From: Thermoplasmata archaeon
Lineage (GTDB): Archaea > Thermoplasmatota > Thermoplasmata > Thermoplasmatales > GCA-001856825
Direction: 5' to 3'
Assembly (NCBI GenBank): GCA_021797855.1
Contig: JAJZYX010000003.1
Span: 23,372-87,371, forward strand
Length of the DNA stretch: 64,000 bases
Below are positions 1 to 8,495 of the stretch, piece after piece. Under the pieces are notes generated by a model. It saw only the letters and a list, made by a program, of their open reading frames with translations, did not search any database and had not been told where the DNA came from. Position 1 is the stretch's first letter. Every line of letters begins with the position of its first letter. The position numbers were made by a program, and so were the translations under genes.

Positions 1-80
1 CCATAAGGTCTACAACATGCAGAAAGTGCGGGAGCCATGAGCTTAGGATGAAGGCCAGGGAAAAGAGAGGGGGACAGTAG
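1..80 (+). CDS. rpl40e: Ribosomal protein L40e, C-terminal fragment
   Basis: The first 80 bases are the 3' end of a gene that begins before the window. In the frame beginning at base 3 they encode about 25 residues containing CRKCG, then an Arg/Lys-rich tail ending in KRGGQ and a TAG stop. Archaeal L40e ends with a very similar CRKCG...KAKEPRGG pattern, so this is probably the C-terminal half of its zinc ribbon. Only the tail is visible, so the call rests on a short match. The next gene lies convergently, with its stop two bases away. Confidence 0.65.
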   Translation, partial: IRSTTCRKCGSHELRMKAREKRGGQ

Positions 81-81
81 A

Positions 82-666
82 CTAGATCGCCTTCTGTATT
101 ACTATTTCCGCAGACTTGATAAGGCTGTCTATTGCCATGGTTGGATATTTCCCGTCGAGCGAGCTATCGGAGTCTACGGGAAGAAGAACAAGTCCGGCCC
201 TTGCTTTTGAGAGATAGAGAGAGTAGAAGAATATCTTGTTGCATAGGGATGCACCGCATGAGTAAGAGACCTCCGCAGGTATCCTTGACGACCTCAGGGA
301 ATGGACTGTTTCCTCAGCTGGGATCCTGGAAAACAGGGCATCCGGCCCATTTTCTATAATCTTTCCCACTTTAGTAGCCGGTCCATCTTCATCCCCACCT
401 CCCGCCTGCCAGTTAATTGCCAGCTTCCCTATCCCAACAGATGTTCGTCCCGGTGAAAGGCAAAGGTTTATTATTGCCTCATAATCCTTCCCAATTTCCT
501 CCCGATAGACCCTGTCGATGGCGGAATGCCCCATTTCCAGCGTCGTGCCTACAACCTCTTTCCCTTTGAAGTAGGACCCGTTAAGGAGTTCGGCAATTTC
601 TCCTGATGTATTTCGTTTGAATGTCGAGTAGGGTTTAAATCCCGTGACTAGGATAATTGAAACCAC
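82..666 (-). CDS. Pyroglutamyl-peptidase I-like protein lacking catalytic Glu and His
   Basis: This 194-residue protein has the fold signature of peptidase family C15: VTGFKPYS near the N terminus, LSPGRT around 70-75, EDGPA near 93, and the nucleophile region GASLCN with Cys142. Canonical C15 enzymes use a Glu-Cys-His triad. Aligned by eye, the Glu of the usual ERIA(V/I)N segment is Gly80 (IGKLAIN) and the His of FIHVP is Leu161 (LVLLP). Two of three catalytic residues therefore seem to be missing, so it may not be a classical pyroglutamyl peptidase. The start is GTG at 666, overlapping the end of pncB by 19 nt, which makes it the last gene of the cysS-pncA-pncB operon. The homology is fairly secure; the activity is doubtful. 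Confidence 0.7.
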   Translation of the reverse strand: MVSIILVTGFKPYSTFKRNTSGEIAELLNGSYFKGKEVVGTTLEMGHSAIDRVYREEIGKDYEAIINLCLSPGRTSVGIGKLAINWQAGGGDEDGPATKVGKIIENGPDALFSRIPAEETVHSLRSSRIPAEVSYSCGASLCNKIFFYSLYLSKARAGLVLLPVDSDSSLDGKYPTMAIDSLIKSAEIVIQKAI

Positions 667-1811
667 CCTAACTGTTCGAGCACGTATTCCCTGCTCTTGT
701 CCACGTCCTCTTTGTAATTAACCTTACCGCCATCTACAACCTTTTCATAAATCGATTCCATCGATGTACCGTCGACGGGGCATCTCTGCTTTGATTCTGT
801 GGATACAAGGTAGGAGTGACACTTCTTGCACCTGAACACATTCTTGTTGCCGGAGTATTTCCCTTTCTTTGTCTTGTCCTTCCCGTCTATGTTTACTATG
901 TCCATGGCGAAATCTATTGCTGCTGCACTTGAAATTGAAGTCCCGATCCCAAATCCAGTTGCTCCAGCTTTCTTCAGGCCTTCAATATCTTCTTCCTTTA
1001 TGCCTCCTGAGACTATGATACCGACATCCCCTTTCCCCCTGCGGTCAAGCTCCCACTTGACTTCCCTCACTATATCCGAAAAGTTTCCACGCCTTGACGA
1101 AGGGGTGTCCAGTCTAACGGCATCCAAATCCTCTATTATTTCAGCAGCCCTAATGGCAGATTCCTTCTCATCACCATATGTATCAACCAGGGCAGTTCTT
1201 GCGGAGTCTGCTTCCATGACTTCGTCATACATCTTCCACCCCTTCTCTTCTCCAAGCAAGAGGAGGAGGGAGTGTGGCATTGTTCCTTCTGCCCTCTTAC
1301 CTATCCTTTCCGCACCTATGATGCTCGATACCTTGTCACAGCCCCCAATGTAGGCATTCCTGTCAATCAGAGGTGCAAGTGCAGGGTGCATCCTTCTCAC
1401 TCCGAATGAAAGGAGAGGAATGTCACCAATCCTCTTCTTGAAGAACGACGCCTTGGTCGCGATACCAGAAGCCTGGGAAATTGAGCCCAGTAGCGGGGTT
1501 TCAAGCATCCCGAATTCTAAGTATCTGCCAGTTATCTTCACCGCTGGAATGGGTATTCCATTTATGTCTCTCGGAGGAAAAATCGTACCCTCGGGTAGTG
1601 AAAACACATCAACATTCTTTCCCCTCAGGAGCTCAGTGAGATCATCCAGTCCTGCAAGTGTTATCCACGGAAGATCCCGCGAAGAGCAGGTTATCTCCAT
1701 GACGACTTTTGGGTTAACACCAGCTCTCTTCAACACCTCCTTGGCCCTTAGGAAATAGATGTCAGTCGTCTTCAGGTTTACAATTTCCTCAAATGAGGCA
1801 ATATTTCTCAT
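648..1811 (-). CDS. pncB: Nicotinate phosphoribosyltransferase
   Basis: Converts nicotinate and PRPP to nicotinate mononucleotide in NAD salvage. The 387-residue protein has the archaeal NAPRTase layout: an N-terminal segment with TTDIYFLRA, a central barrel carrying the phosphate-binding stretch IIVSGGIKEEDIEGL...GFGIGT, and a C-terminal zinc-knuckle-like region with CKKC and a later RCPVDG. The second half of that knuckle shows C-x2-D, so one usual Cys ligand seems replaced. It starts at ATG 1811, two bases after the pncA stop. Directly preceding it, the nicotinamidase gene makes its substrate, a strong functional pairing. Confidence 0.93.
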   Translation of the reverse strand: MRNIASFEEIVNLKTTDIYFLRAKEVLKRAGVNPKVVMEITCSSRDLPWITLAGLDDLTELLRGKNVDVFSLPEGTIFPPRDINGIPIPAVKITGRYLEFGMLETPLLGSISQASGIATKASFFKKRIGDIPLLSFGVRRMHPALAPLIDRNAYIGGCDKVSSIIGAERIGKRAEGTMPHSLLLLLGEEKGWKMYDEVMEADSARTALVDTYGDEKESAIRAAEIIEDLDAVRLDTPSSRRGNFSDIVREVKWELDRRGKGDVGIIVSGGIKEEDIEGLKKAGATGFGIGTSISSAAAIDFAMDIVNIDGKDKTKKGKYSGNKNVFRCKKCHSYLVSTESKQRCPVDGTSMESIYEKVVDGGKVNYKEDVDKSREYVLEQLGWFQLS

Positions 1812-1813
1812 TT

Positions 1814-2335
1814 TCAGATGATTTCAGTGAAAGATATTACCTTTGCTCCGTAGTTTTTTGACATGTATTCCAGTACCTTCTTCTTTGTGTCCGGAGAGTA
1901 GGTATCAGTGCACTCCTCAACCACTATTGGAGTAAAGCCCCTGAAGAAAGCAGAGGCAACAGAATGGACAACGCAGATATCCGTAACGACGCCACAGAAT
2001 ACCAACCTCTTTGCTCCTCTCTTCCTAAGCAGTTCATCTAGCCCTGTTTTGTAAAAAGCGTCGTAGGTCCTTTTCTTGATGACAACCTTAACCCCCTTCA
2101 GTTCCGGAACTGTCTCCGATTCGTGGGTGCCTTCCATGGCATGGCGCCCCCAGACTGCCATCTCGGGGTCTCCTTCCCTGTGTGAATCCTGTACCAAAAC
2201 GGCGAACTTCCCGCTCTTTTCTATAAGTTCTTTTGTATACCTTACCACCTCTTCAAATTTGGGATGCCCTAGTCTTCCTGTTACGAACTCGTTGATAAGG
2301 TCTATGGAAACTATTGCGTCAAAGTCTACCACCAT
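1814..2335 (-). CDS. pncA: Nicotinamidase (isochorismatase-like hydrolase)
   Basis: Hydrolyses nicotinamide to nicotinate. The 173-residue length suits archaeal PncA. The catalytic triad is visible: Asp in IVSIDLINEF near residue 10, Lys in VVIKKRTYDAF in the middle, and Cys in CGVVTDICV near 120-128. The metal-binding region reads DSHREGDPEM. The ATG at 2335 overlaps the 3' end of cysS by 10 nt, so the gene is translated within the cysS operon. It feeds pncB directly downstream. Confidence 0.92.
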   Translation of the reverse strand: MVVDFDAIVSIDLINEFVTGRLGHPKFEEVVRYTKELIEKSGKFAVLVQDSHREGDPEMAVWGRHAMEGTHESETVPELKGVKVVIKKRTYDAFYKTGLDELLRKRGAKRLVFCGVVTDICVVHSVASAFFRGFTPIVVEECTDTYSPDTKKKVLEYMSKNYGAKVISFTEII

Positions 2336-3675
2336 AGGTAGCTCCCCTCCGCGGTATCTTCTATCTTTATGCCCCTTGAGTTAAGGCTTTCCCTTATCCT
2401 GTCTGCAGACGTAAAATCCCCCTTTTTCCTCAGTTCGTTCCTCAACTCAAGTAGAACGTTCAGAGACCTTTCGGGAAGGGGAGGGGTGTGTACTATTCCC
2501 AGTACTTTCTCCACTTCGCTGAGTACGTATCTAATCTCACCCTTCTCCTGGATCGTCAGACCCTTCTTGGCAAGGGAGTCTTTCACGAAGGAGACTATTT
2601 CCCTCATGGTTTCCGGTGTATTCATGTCGCTTTCCAGAGGTGCAAATATCTTCATCACCGCTTCCACGGCCCTCTCTGTTTTCAATTCCGGAGAATCATC
2701 AACCCTATGCTGCAGGATTGCAATTCTTTCCGCCGTTCCCTGAGCGTCAGCTGCCGCTTTTTCCTCGAAATTCACTGGGGCATTGTACTTCATGGAAAGC
2801 ATCATGATCCGAATAGCTTCCGGCCAGTAATTCTTTAGAGCCTCTTCAACGGTAACGAAATTCTTGAGGCTCTTGCTCATCTTTATATCATCCACATTCA
2901 AATGGCCTGTGTGGATCCAGTATTTGACCATAGGTCTCTTCCTGGAAATCGCTTCCATCTGGGCTATTTCCGATTCATGATGGGGGAAGATAAGGTCCTT
3001 CGCCCCTCCGTGTATGTCATAATTTGGCCCGAAGATTGATTCAGTAATTGCCGTATCCTCAATGTGCCACCCCGGCCTTCCTTCGCCCCAGGGGCTCTGC
3101 CAGGACGGTTCCCTCTCTTTCTTCTTCTTCCATAGCGCAAAATCGAGGGGATCTTCCTTCTCCTCATTCACTTCAACCCTCGCTCCGGCCATAAGCTGGT
3201 CGAGATTTTGTTTCGACAGCCTTCCATATTCCTTGAATTTTCTTGCCCTGTAGTAAACCCCGTCAGAGGTTTCGTAGGCATACCCTTTCTTCATGAGTCT
3301 TTTGATCTGGGAAATTATCTCTTCTATGAAATCCGTTGCAAACGCATAGTAGTTCACCGACCTGATCTTGAGCTTCTCCATCACATCGAAGAATCGGGAT
3401 GAATACGTGGCTGTAATGTCTTCCCATGATCTGCCGGTCTCTTTCATCTTCGTGATGATGTGATCTTCTATGTCTGTGATGTTCATGAGGTAGAAGAGCC
3501 TTATCCCCCTGTACCTAAGGTACCGGGCGAGAACATCGTAGAATATGTACGTTCTTGCATGCCCCATATGCGGGTCATCCTGAACGGTAGGTCCGCAAAC
3601 GAACATGTATAGCCTTTTCCCTTCTCTTGTTTCTATCTCTTTAAGAGAAGATGAAAGGGTGTCCCTTATCTCCAT
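2326..3675 (-). CDS. cysS: Cysteinyl-tRNA synthetase
   Basis: Charges tRNA-Cys. The class I signatures are present: PHMGHART as the HIGH motif and KMSKS further on, with FVCGPTVQD before it. The zinc site is partly altered: the usual GRPGWHIEC reads GRPGWHIED, so one thiolate ligand is Asp, while the first Cys and the PHHE segment are kept. I chose ATG 3675 over the upstream TTG at 3690 because a TATA-like AAATTTAAT lies about 25 bp upstream of that ATG, fitting a leaderless start. It is the first gene of a four-gene operon with pncA, pncB and the Pcp-like gene. Confidence 0.93.
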   Translation of the reverse strand: MEIRDTLSSSLKEIETREGKRLYMFVCGPTVQDDPHMGHARTYIFYDVLARYLRYRGIRLFYLMNITDIEDHIITKMKETGRSWEDITATYSSRFFDVMEKLKIRSVNYYAFATDFIEEIISQIKRLMKKGYAYETSDGVYYRARKFKEYGRLSKQNLDQLMAGARVEVNEEKEDPLDFALWKKKKEREPSWQSPWGEGRPGWHIEDTAITESIFGPNYDIHGGAKDLIFPHHESEIAQMEAISRKRPMVKYWIHTGHLNVDDIKMSKSLKNFVTVEEALKNYWPEAIRIMMLSMKYNAPVNFEEKAAADAQGTAERIAILQHRVDDSPELKTERAVEAVMKIFAPLESDMNTPETMREIVSFVKDSLAKKGLTIQEKGEIRYVLSEVEKVLGIVHTPPLPERSLNVLLELRNELRKKGDFTSADRIRESLNSRGIKIEDTAEGSYLWW

Positions 3676-3729
3676 ATTTGGGAAGAACAAGCATCATTAA
3701 ATTTTTTATCGTAAATACTATGTACTTAA
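3676..3729. promoter_or_regulatory. Divergent promoter region cysS / coaBC
   Basis: This AT-rich spacer separates two divergent starts. On the minus strand TTTAAT lies about 25 bp upstream of the cysS ATG. On the plus strand the run TTTTTTATC lies about 25 bp upstream of the coaBC GTG. Both positions fit archaeal TATA boxes serving short or absent leaders. No clear operator repeat was seen. Confidence 0.45.
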
Positions 3730-4899
3730 GTGCCTAAAGGCAAAGGGGAACTTAATTTAAAAACTTCACTGCTAAAGGATAAGAAGATAATCCTTGGTGT
3801 CACGGGGTCAATCTCTGCAGTGGAATCCGTCAAGCTTATTCACGAGCTTAGGAGGCATGGGGCAGAGGTTTTCCCTGTTATGACCAGCTCAGCCTGCAAG
3901 ATCATACACCCCTCGAGTCTGGAATATGCATCAGGAAATAGTGCCGTCCTGGAGCTCACTGGGAAAATAGAGCACGTGAGACTGGTTGAAGATTCTGATC
4001 TCTTCCTAATTGCCCCCTCTACAGCAAACACGATATCTAAGATGGCGCACGGAATAGATGATTCGACAGTAACCTCTGTCTTCTCGAATGCACTCGAAAG
4101 GATCCCGGTGCTTGTTGTCCCAGCAATGCACTTGAACATGTATACGAATCCGATAATTCTGAAGAACATTGAGACGTTGAAATCCTACGGTGTCTCTTTC
4201 CTCAATCCGATCGTCGAGGAATCGAAGGCAAAGATTGCAGATACGGAATCGATAGTTGCAGAGACCATAAGAGCCCTCCACAATGAGTTAAGGGGAAAGA
4301 AAATATGCGTAATCGGAGGTTCCAGCAATGAAAAATTGGACGACGTCAGGGTCATCTCCAACAACTCAACCGGCGAAACCTCAATTGATATTGCAAAAAT
4401 GGCCTACTATCTCGGCGCTGATGTTGACTTATATTTGGGCAGCGTAAGAGTCGAAGTTCCACAATACTTGAGGTACAGCACGTTTTCTAACGTTGCATCT
4501 CTAGTATCGAAGATTCCTTCTATTGAAAAGAATGACGCTGTGATAGTGCCGGCAGCACTTTCAGATTTCACTACGAACAAGATGCGGGGAAAGGTGAGCA
4601 GCGACAAACCTATAAAGATAACACTCAAGCCCGCTCCGAAGTTCCTGAAGCTTCTGAGGAAAAGTTACACAGGGGTAATCGTTGGGTTCAAGGCGGAATT
4701 CGATGTGGGGAGGAAGGAACTGTTGGAGAGAGCGAGGAGCAGAATGAAGGAGTACGGTCTTGACATGGTTGTGGCCAACGATATTAAAGACGTGAGACCT
4801 GGGATAACTAAGGTCATAGTTCTGAAGGGAAGGGATGAGACGACTCTGGAAGGTGATAAACTTGACGTCGCTAGGAGAATACTCGAGCTACTCCCGTAA
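3730..4899 (+). CDS. coaBC: Bifunctional phosphopantothenoylcysteine decarboxylase/synthetase
   Basis: Makes 4'-phosphopantetheine in CoA synthesis. The N-terminal flavoprotein half (about 1-190) shows GVTGSISAVES, IAPSTANTISKMAHGI and PAMHLNMY. The C-terminal synthetase half shows GGSSNEKLDDVRVISNNS, AALSDFT and a Lys-rich PIKITLKPAPK segment. The 389-residue length is typical for the fusion. The start is GTG at 3730; the ATG at 3720 is in another frame and stops at once. The next gene, pantoate kinase, overlaps the end of this gene, uniting two steps of archaeal CoA synthesis in one operon. Confidence 0.93.
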   Translation: MPKGKGELNLKTSLLKDKKIILGVTGSISAVESVKLIHELRRHGAEVFPVMTSSACKIIHPSSLEYASGNSAVLELTGKIEHVRLVEDSDLFLIAPSTANTISKMAHGIDDSTVTSVFSNALERIPVLVVPAMHLNMYTNPIILKNIETLKSYGVSFLNPIVEESKAKIADTESIVAETIRALHNELRGKKICVIGGSSNEKLDDVRVISNNSTGETSIDIAKMAYYLGADVDLYLGSVRVEVPQYLRYSTFSNVASLVSKIPSIEKNDAVIVPAALSDFTTNKMRGKVSSDKPIKITLKPAPKFLKLLRKSYTGVIVGFKAEFDVGRKELLERARSRMKEYGLDMVVANDIKDVRPGITKVIVLKGRDETTLEGDKLDVARRILELLP

Positions 4900-5731
4900 G
4901 GCTTTTTCTCCTGGAAGCGCAACACTCTTCTTCATACCTAACAGCGAGGAGGACATACTTAGGAAGGGGTCCAAAGGGGTTGCAATTTGCATAGACACGG
5001 GCATGACGACCAAAGTGGAGCCATCTGAATCCATGGACATCAGGTTCAACGGAATACCCATAGACAACTCTATTCAGGAGGAGGTAGCAGGTGTCCTGAA
5101 TTTTACGGGTAAGATATTCTCAAACTCAGAGCTCCCCCCTTCAAGCGGATTTGGTCTCAGTGCAGGTGCTGCGCTTACCACTGCCGCTGCAATACTTGGT
5201 AACGATGCAAGAAGCGGGAGAATTTACGAAATAGCGCACAAGATAGAGCTGACCAGGGGGACTGGCCTGGGAGACGTTCAGTCTCAGATCACAGGCGGAT
5301 TTCACATAAGACTGAAGGGTGGGAGTTTCCCCTACTCAATCACAGAGAGAATACTTGAGGAACCGACGGAGCTAATAATTCTTCCTTTCAAGAAGAAGAC
5401 ACCAACCGGTGAGGTTATAAAATCTCCCACGAACCTCGCTGAAATTGTGAAACATGGCAGGAGGGCATTCAATGCATTCATTAAGAAACCAACACTCAAA
5501 AACGCATTCGCTCTCGGCAGGAGATTCGCATTTGACTCAAATCTCGTCTCTCCAAGGGCAGAAAAGATACTGAACGACTTGCCTAGGGATTCATCGTCTG
5601 TCTCGCTCATAGGGGATAGCATCATATCTCTTTACAGCGAGGAATCGATGGACATTCTAAGGAAATATGGAGACCCCATAAAAACTAGGATTTCTTCCAC
5701 AGGCTTAATCCTAAGTCAGAGGGAAGTATAG
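4862..5731 (+). CDS. Pantoate kinase (GHMP superfamily)
   Basis: Archaea phosphorylate pantoate rather than pantothenate. This protein matches that COG1829-type kinase: KAFSPGSATLFF at the N terminus, the GHMP phosphate loop PPSSGFGLSAGAAL, and GTGLGDVQSQITGGF downstream. I chose TTG 4862 because AGGTGAT, a perfect match to the usual anti-Shine-Dalgarno, ends 4 nt upstream. An ATG at 4835 would add nine residues not expected in the family. The gene overlaps the end of coaBC, supporting co-translation. The partner phosphopantothenate synthetase is not in the window. Confidence 0.88.
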   Translation: MTSLGEYSSYSRKAFSPGSATLFFIPNSEEDILRKGSKGVAICIDTGMTTKVEPSESMDIRFNGIPIDNSIQEEVAGVLNFTGKIFSNSELPPSSGFGLSAGAALTTAAAILGNDARSGRIYEIAHKIELTRGTGLGDVQSQITGGFHIRLKGGSFPYSITERILEEPTELIILPFKKKTPTGEVIKSPTNLAEIVKHGRRAFNAFIKKPTLKNAFALGRRFAFDSNLVSPRAEKILNDLPRDSSSVSLIGDSIISLYSEESMDILRKYGDPIKTRISSTGLILSQREV

Positions 5732-6442
5732 GAAATCATCTATTTCACGTATATTTGTTTCAAACGTTTCTGATATCCATCTTTTCAGGTCGGAATCTTC
5801 TTTGGTACCCCGGAAAATCAGTTTTCCGTTCTTCATGAGAATGACAGTTCCGCCTATCTTGTTCAGTGCGTTCAGATCGTGTGAAACCATTATTATACCC
5901 TTGTTCTTCAAATTAGAAATAATATCCAGTACTTCCTGAACCGACCTTATGTCAAGGTGAGCCGTCGGCTCATCCATTAGGATATAACTGGCGTCTTGCA
6001 CAAGGGCTCTCGCAATTATGGCTTTCTGAAGCTCGCCCCCAGAAAGCGTATTTATTTCCTTCAGAGTGAGGTTGGTAATCCCCACCATTTCAATTGCATC
6101 GTTTACCCTCCGGTCTTCGTGCCACCATTCTCTAGAATGGCTGTAGAGCCCCATTGATACGAAATCCTTCACTGTAAAGGCATAAGGAGTGGAAAATATC
6201 TGTGGCACATACGAAATCTCTCTAGCAATCTCAGTTCGCGAAAGTGCGCCTACCTCTCTACCGTTAAGGAAGATCCTACCCTCAAATTTTACAAGGCCAA
6301 GTAGCGCTCTCAGTAGAGTTGTCTTTCCAGACCCGTTCGGACCCATCAGAATGACCCGTTCTCCGTCTTTAACCTTCAGGCTGAGATTCTCTACTGCAAT
6401 CTTCTTTCCGTACCTGACTGTAAGGTCTCGAATCTCTATCAA
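5711..6442 (-). CDS. btuD: ABC transporter ATP-binding protein, corrinoid/siderophore type
   Basis: This 243-residue ATPase energises uptake with the permease encoded just upstream. Walker A is GPNGSGKTT at 34-42, the signature is LSGGELQK, and Walker B ends in ILMDEPTAHLD followed by the switch His in MVSHDLN. It overlaps the permease gene by 4 nt. The fold is FecE/BtuD-like, and sequence alone cannot separate iron-siderophore from B12 import. The adjoining cobalamin genes make corrinoid uptake the better guess. Its 3' end overlaps the convergent pantoate kinase gene by 21 nt. Confidence 0.85.
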   Translation of the reverse strand: MIEIRDLTVRYGKKIAVENLSLKVKDGERVILMGPNGSGKTTLLRALLGLVKFEGRIFLNGREVGALSRTEIAREISYVPQIFSTPYAFTVKDFVSMGLYSHSREWWHEDRRVNDAIEMVGITNLTLKEINTLSGGELQKAIIARALVQDASYILMDEPTAHLDIRSVQEVLDIISNLKNKGIIMVSHDLNALNKIGGTVILMKNGKLIFRGTKEDSDLKRWISETFETNIREIDDFLYFPLT

Positions 6443-7425
6443 AGCTTTCTCCTCCTGTAGAGAAGATAGATGAGAACGGGGGCGCCCACAAAGGAGGTGA
6501 TGATTCCTACCGGTATCTCCCCCTGAGGAGTGCTCCTAGCTATGGTATCGCTTGCCAGTAAAATGTTGGCGCCTATAAGTGGGGCTACAAATATTAGGAA
6601 CCTGTGTGACTCCCCTACAATCTTCCTCCCTATGTGAGGGGAAACAAGACCGATAAATCCTATGATGCCAACCGCTGAAACTGCGAGACTGGTTATGAGA
6701 CTTGATACGAGCAATGTTACTGTTTTGATCCTTCCTGTATTGACCCCCAAGCTCTTTGCTTGATCATCCCCTATAAGAATTATATCCAGTTCTTTCCGGA
6801 AGTAAACTATGACAGGGAGAATAACGATAAGTGCAATGAAAAGCCAGTAGTCTTCCGTCCATGTAGCGCCATATAATCCTCCAAGTAGCCAAAAGATAAC
6901 GCCCCTCAAATTCGTTATCTTAAGATATATTATATAGGAGGCAACGGCCGAGAAGAGAAAACTAACCGAAACACCTGCAAGTATCAGCATCTCAGTGTTA
7001 ACTTCGCCGTTTGATCTGGAAATTATAAAGGATATGGATACTGCAATCATTGCAAAGATGAATGCAAGAACCGGAACTAGGAATGGAGAGGTGAGAAATC
7101 CGATTGCAGCACCTACGGCGGCACCACTGGAGACACCTGTAAGATATGGGTCGCCAAGAGGGTTCTTGAAAATTGTCTGGGTTACTAACCCTGAAACCCC
7201 TAGGATGGTCCCTATGATTACTGCAAGAATGATCCTTGGGAGTCGGATATAAAACAGTATGGTCGACACGGTCCAGTTTGGATCTTTACCAAAAAAGTAA
7301 AGATAGATATTCCTAACTATATCCGTGATAGAAATATGCACAGGCCCTATAGACAGAGAGACTAGAATATTGATTATTGTTAGAAAAACGAGAAAGATGG
7401 TAAATAAGTAGTTAGTGGGCTTCAT
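6439..7425 (-). CDS. btuC: ABC transporter permease, BtuC/FecCD family
   Basis: A 328-residue polytopic protein with about nine to ten hydrophobic helices. The family signatures are visible: RLPRIILAVIIGTILGVSGLV near the N terminus, FKNPLGDPYLTGVSSGAAVGAA, and VGIIGFIGLVSPHIGRK toward the C terminus, where it contacts the ATPase. It is flanked by 4-nt overlaps with both the binding-protein and ATPase genes, forming one translational unit. Substrate assignment to corrinoids rests on the cobalamin neighbourhood. Confidence 0.87.
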   Translation of the reverse strand: MKPTNYLFTIFLVFLTIINILVSLSIGPVHISITDIVRNIYLYFFGKDPNWTVSTILFYIRLPRIILAVIIGTILGVSGLVTQTIFKNPLGDPYLTGVSSGAAVGAAIGFLTSPFLVPVLAFIFAMIAVSISFIISRSNGEVNTEMLILAGVSVSFLFSAVASYIIYLKITNLRGVIFWLLGGLYGATWTEDYWLFIALIVILPVIVYFRKELDIILIGDDQAKSLGVNTGRIKTVTLLVSSLITSLAVSAVGIIGFIGLVSPHIGRKIVGESHRFLIFVAPLIGANILLASDTIARSTPQGEIPVGIITSFVGAPVLIYLLYRRRKL

Positions 7426-8360
7426 TCAAATGCTTGAGGATACAAGAATTGCGCGACCATTTGGACTGCGAATATTGTCAGCGGGCCTGGTTCATTCATC
7501 CACTCCGATTCCGTTACGTTGAAAACGAGCAGACGATCGCCTTTAATTGCAGATATGTTTTTCCACACCTGAGATTGGTTCCCTGTCGTGAAGTAGGTAA
7601 TGTTTGAAATCCCTGTACCGTTATCAACTATTATTGCCTGAGGATTGTCCACAACAATCTGCTCGAGACTTATCACCGGGTAAGCTCCAGTTAGGTTGTC
7701 TGCAATGTTTTCACCGCCAGCTGCAGAAATTACGCTATTGATGAAGCTGGTAGGACCAGCCGTATAAATGGGATCGGGCCATAGCATATAGAGCAGAGAG
7801 ACTCTGCTATAATTCTCTATCTTCTGTTGAACCCCCTTGATGACTGTTTTCATATGATTGACTTCAGCGACCGCGGTGGAATAATGGCCGGTGACATTGC
7901 CAAGAGTTAACATATCTGAATATATGTTGGAAATATTCTGAGGCTCAAATACAAGAACTGGAATGGAAAGGTTTTGAAGCTGGTCAATGATCTGCATTGG
8001 TTGAATAGTTGTGGCAAGAACTAGGTCTGGTGTCATATTGACAACTTGCTCAACTGAAGCCGTGCCGTTATCCATTGCAACATGAGGTAATTTTGTAGCA
8101 TTCTCGGGCCACCAGTCATAACTTGTATCAGCCACTAGAAGGTTCCCTGCACCGATGGCATACATCATTTGAGTATTAGATGGGTCCATTGAAACAACCC
8201 TTTTTACAGGGAGTGGAATAGTAACTTTCCTGCCAAGATCGTCTACTACGGTAATGGTAGAGGGGCCAGGCTTTTGCTTGTGCAAGTCGCTATACGCGAA
8301 TGATAATGACGCCGCTATAACAATAACCACGACAATGGAAACAATGACTTTGGAGTTCAT
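7422..8360 (-). CDS. btuF: ABC transporter substrate-binding protein, BtuF-like
   Basis: The 312-residue protein has an N-terminal hydrophobic anchor (about residues 4-23) and then a periplasmic-binding fold of the BtuF/FepB class: ITVVDDLGRKVTIPLPVKRVVSMDPSNTQ, then MTPDLVLATT. There is no lipobox Cys, so it is probably held outside the membrane by the uncleaved N-terminal helix. It is first in the transporter operon, starting at ATG 8360. Its promoter shares a palindromic element with cobT, which supports corrinoid as the ligand. Confidence 0.85.
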   Translation of the reverse strand: MNSKVIVSIVVVIVIAASLSFAYSDLHKQKPGPSTITVVDDLGRKVTIPLPVKRVVSMDPSNTQMMYAIGAGNLLVADTSYDWWPENATKLPHVAMDNGTASVEQVVNMTPDLVLATTIQPMQIIDQLQNLSIPVLVFEPQNISNIYSDMLTLGNVTGHYSTAVAEVNHMKTVIKGVQQKIENYSRVSLLYMLWPDPIYTAGPTSFINSVISAAGGENIADNLTGAYPVISLEQIVVDNPQAIIVDNGTGISNITYFTTGNQSQVWKNISAIKGDRLLVFNVTESEWMNEPGPLTIFAVQMVAQFLYPQAFE

Positions 8361-8400
8361 CTATGTCAAATAAACTTGAATTATTTAAATTTTATTTGAA
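8361..8400 (-). promoter_or_regulatory. btuF promoter with candidate corrinoid-regulon operator
   Basis: Read on the minus strand, a TATA-like ATTTAAATAA (8390-8381) lies about 25 bp upstream of the btuF ATG. Between it and the ATG sits TCAAGTTTATTTGA (8379-8366), a 5-4-5 inverted repeat with one mismatch. Aligned without gaps, about 29 of 39 positions match the region before cobT, where the repeat is perfect. A protein bound here would block transcription initiation. Confidence 0.55.
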
Positions 8401-8495
8401 TCAAAATACCTTTAATTCAATTTCGATGAAATATAGAATGAACTATGGGAGGGGCAGCAAATATGACACTCCATAGCAAAAGCCCGTTAACTTCG

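Noticed and set aside
826..1353. A 175-codon plus-strand frame opposite pncB
   Set aside because: Ser/Pro-rich shadow with no promoter or family match; pncB is certain.
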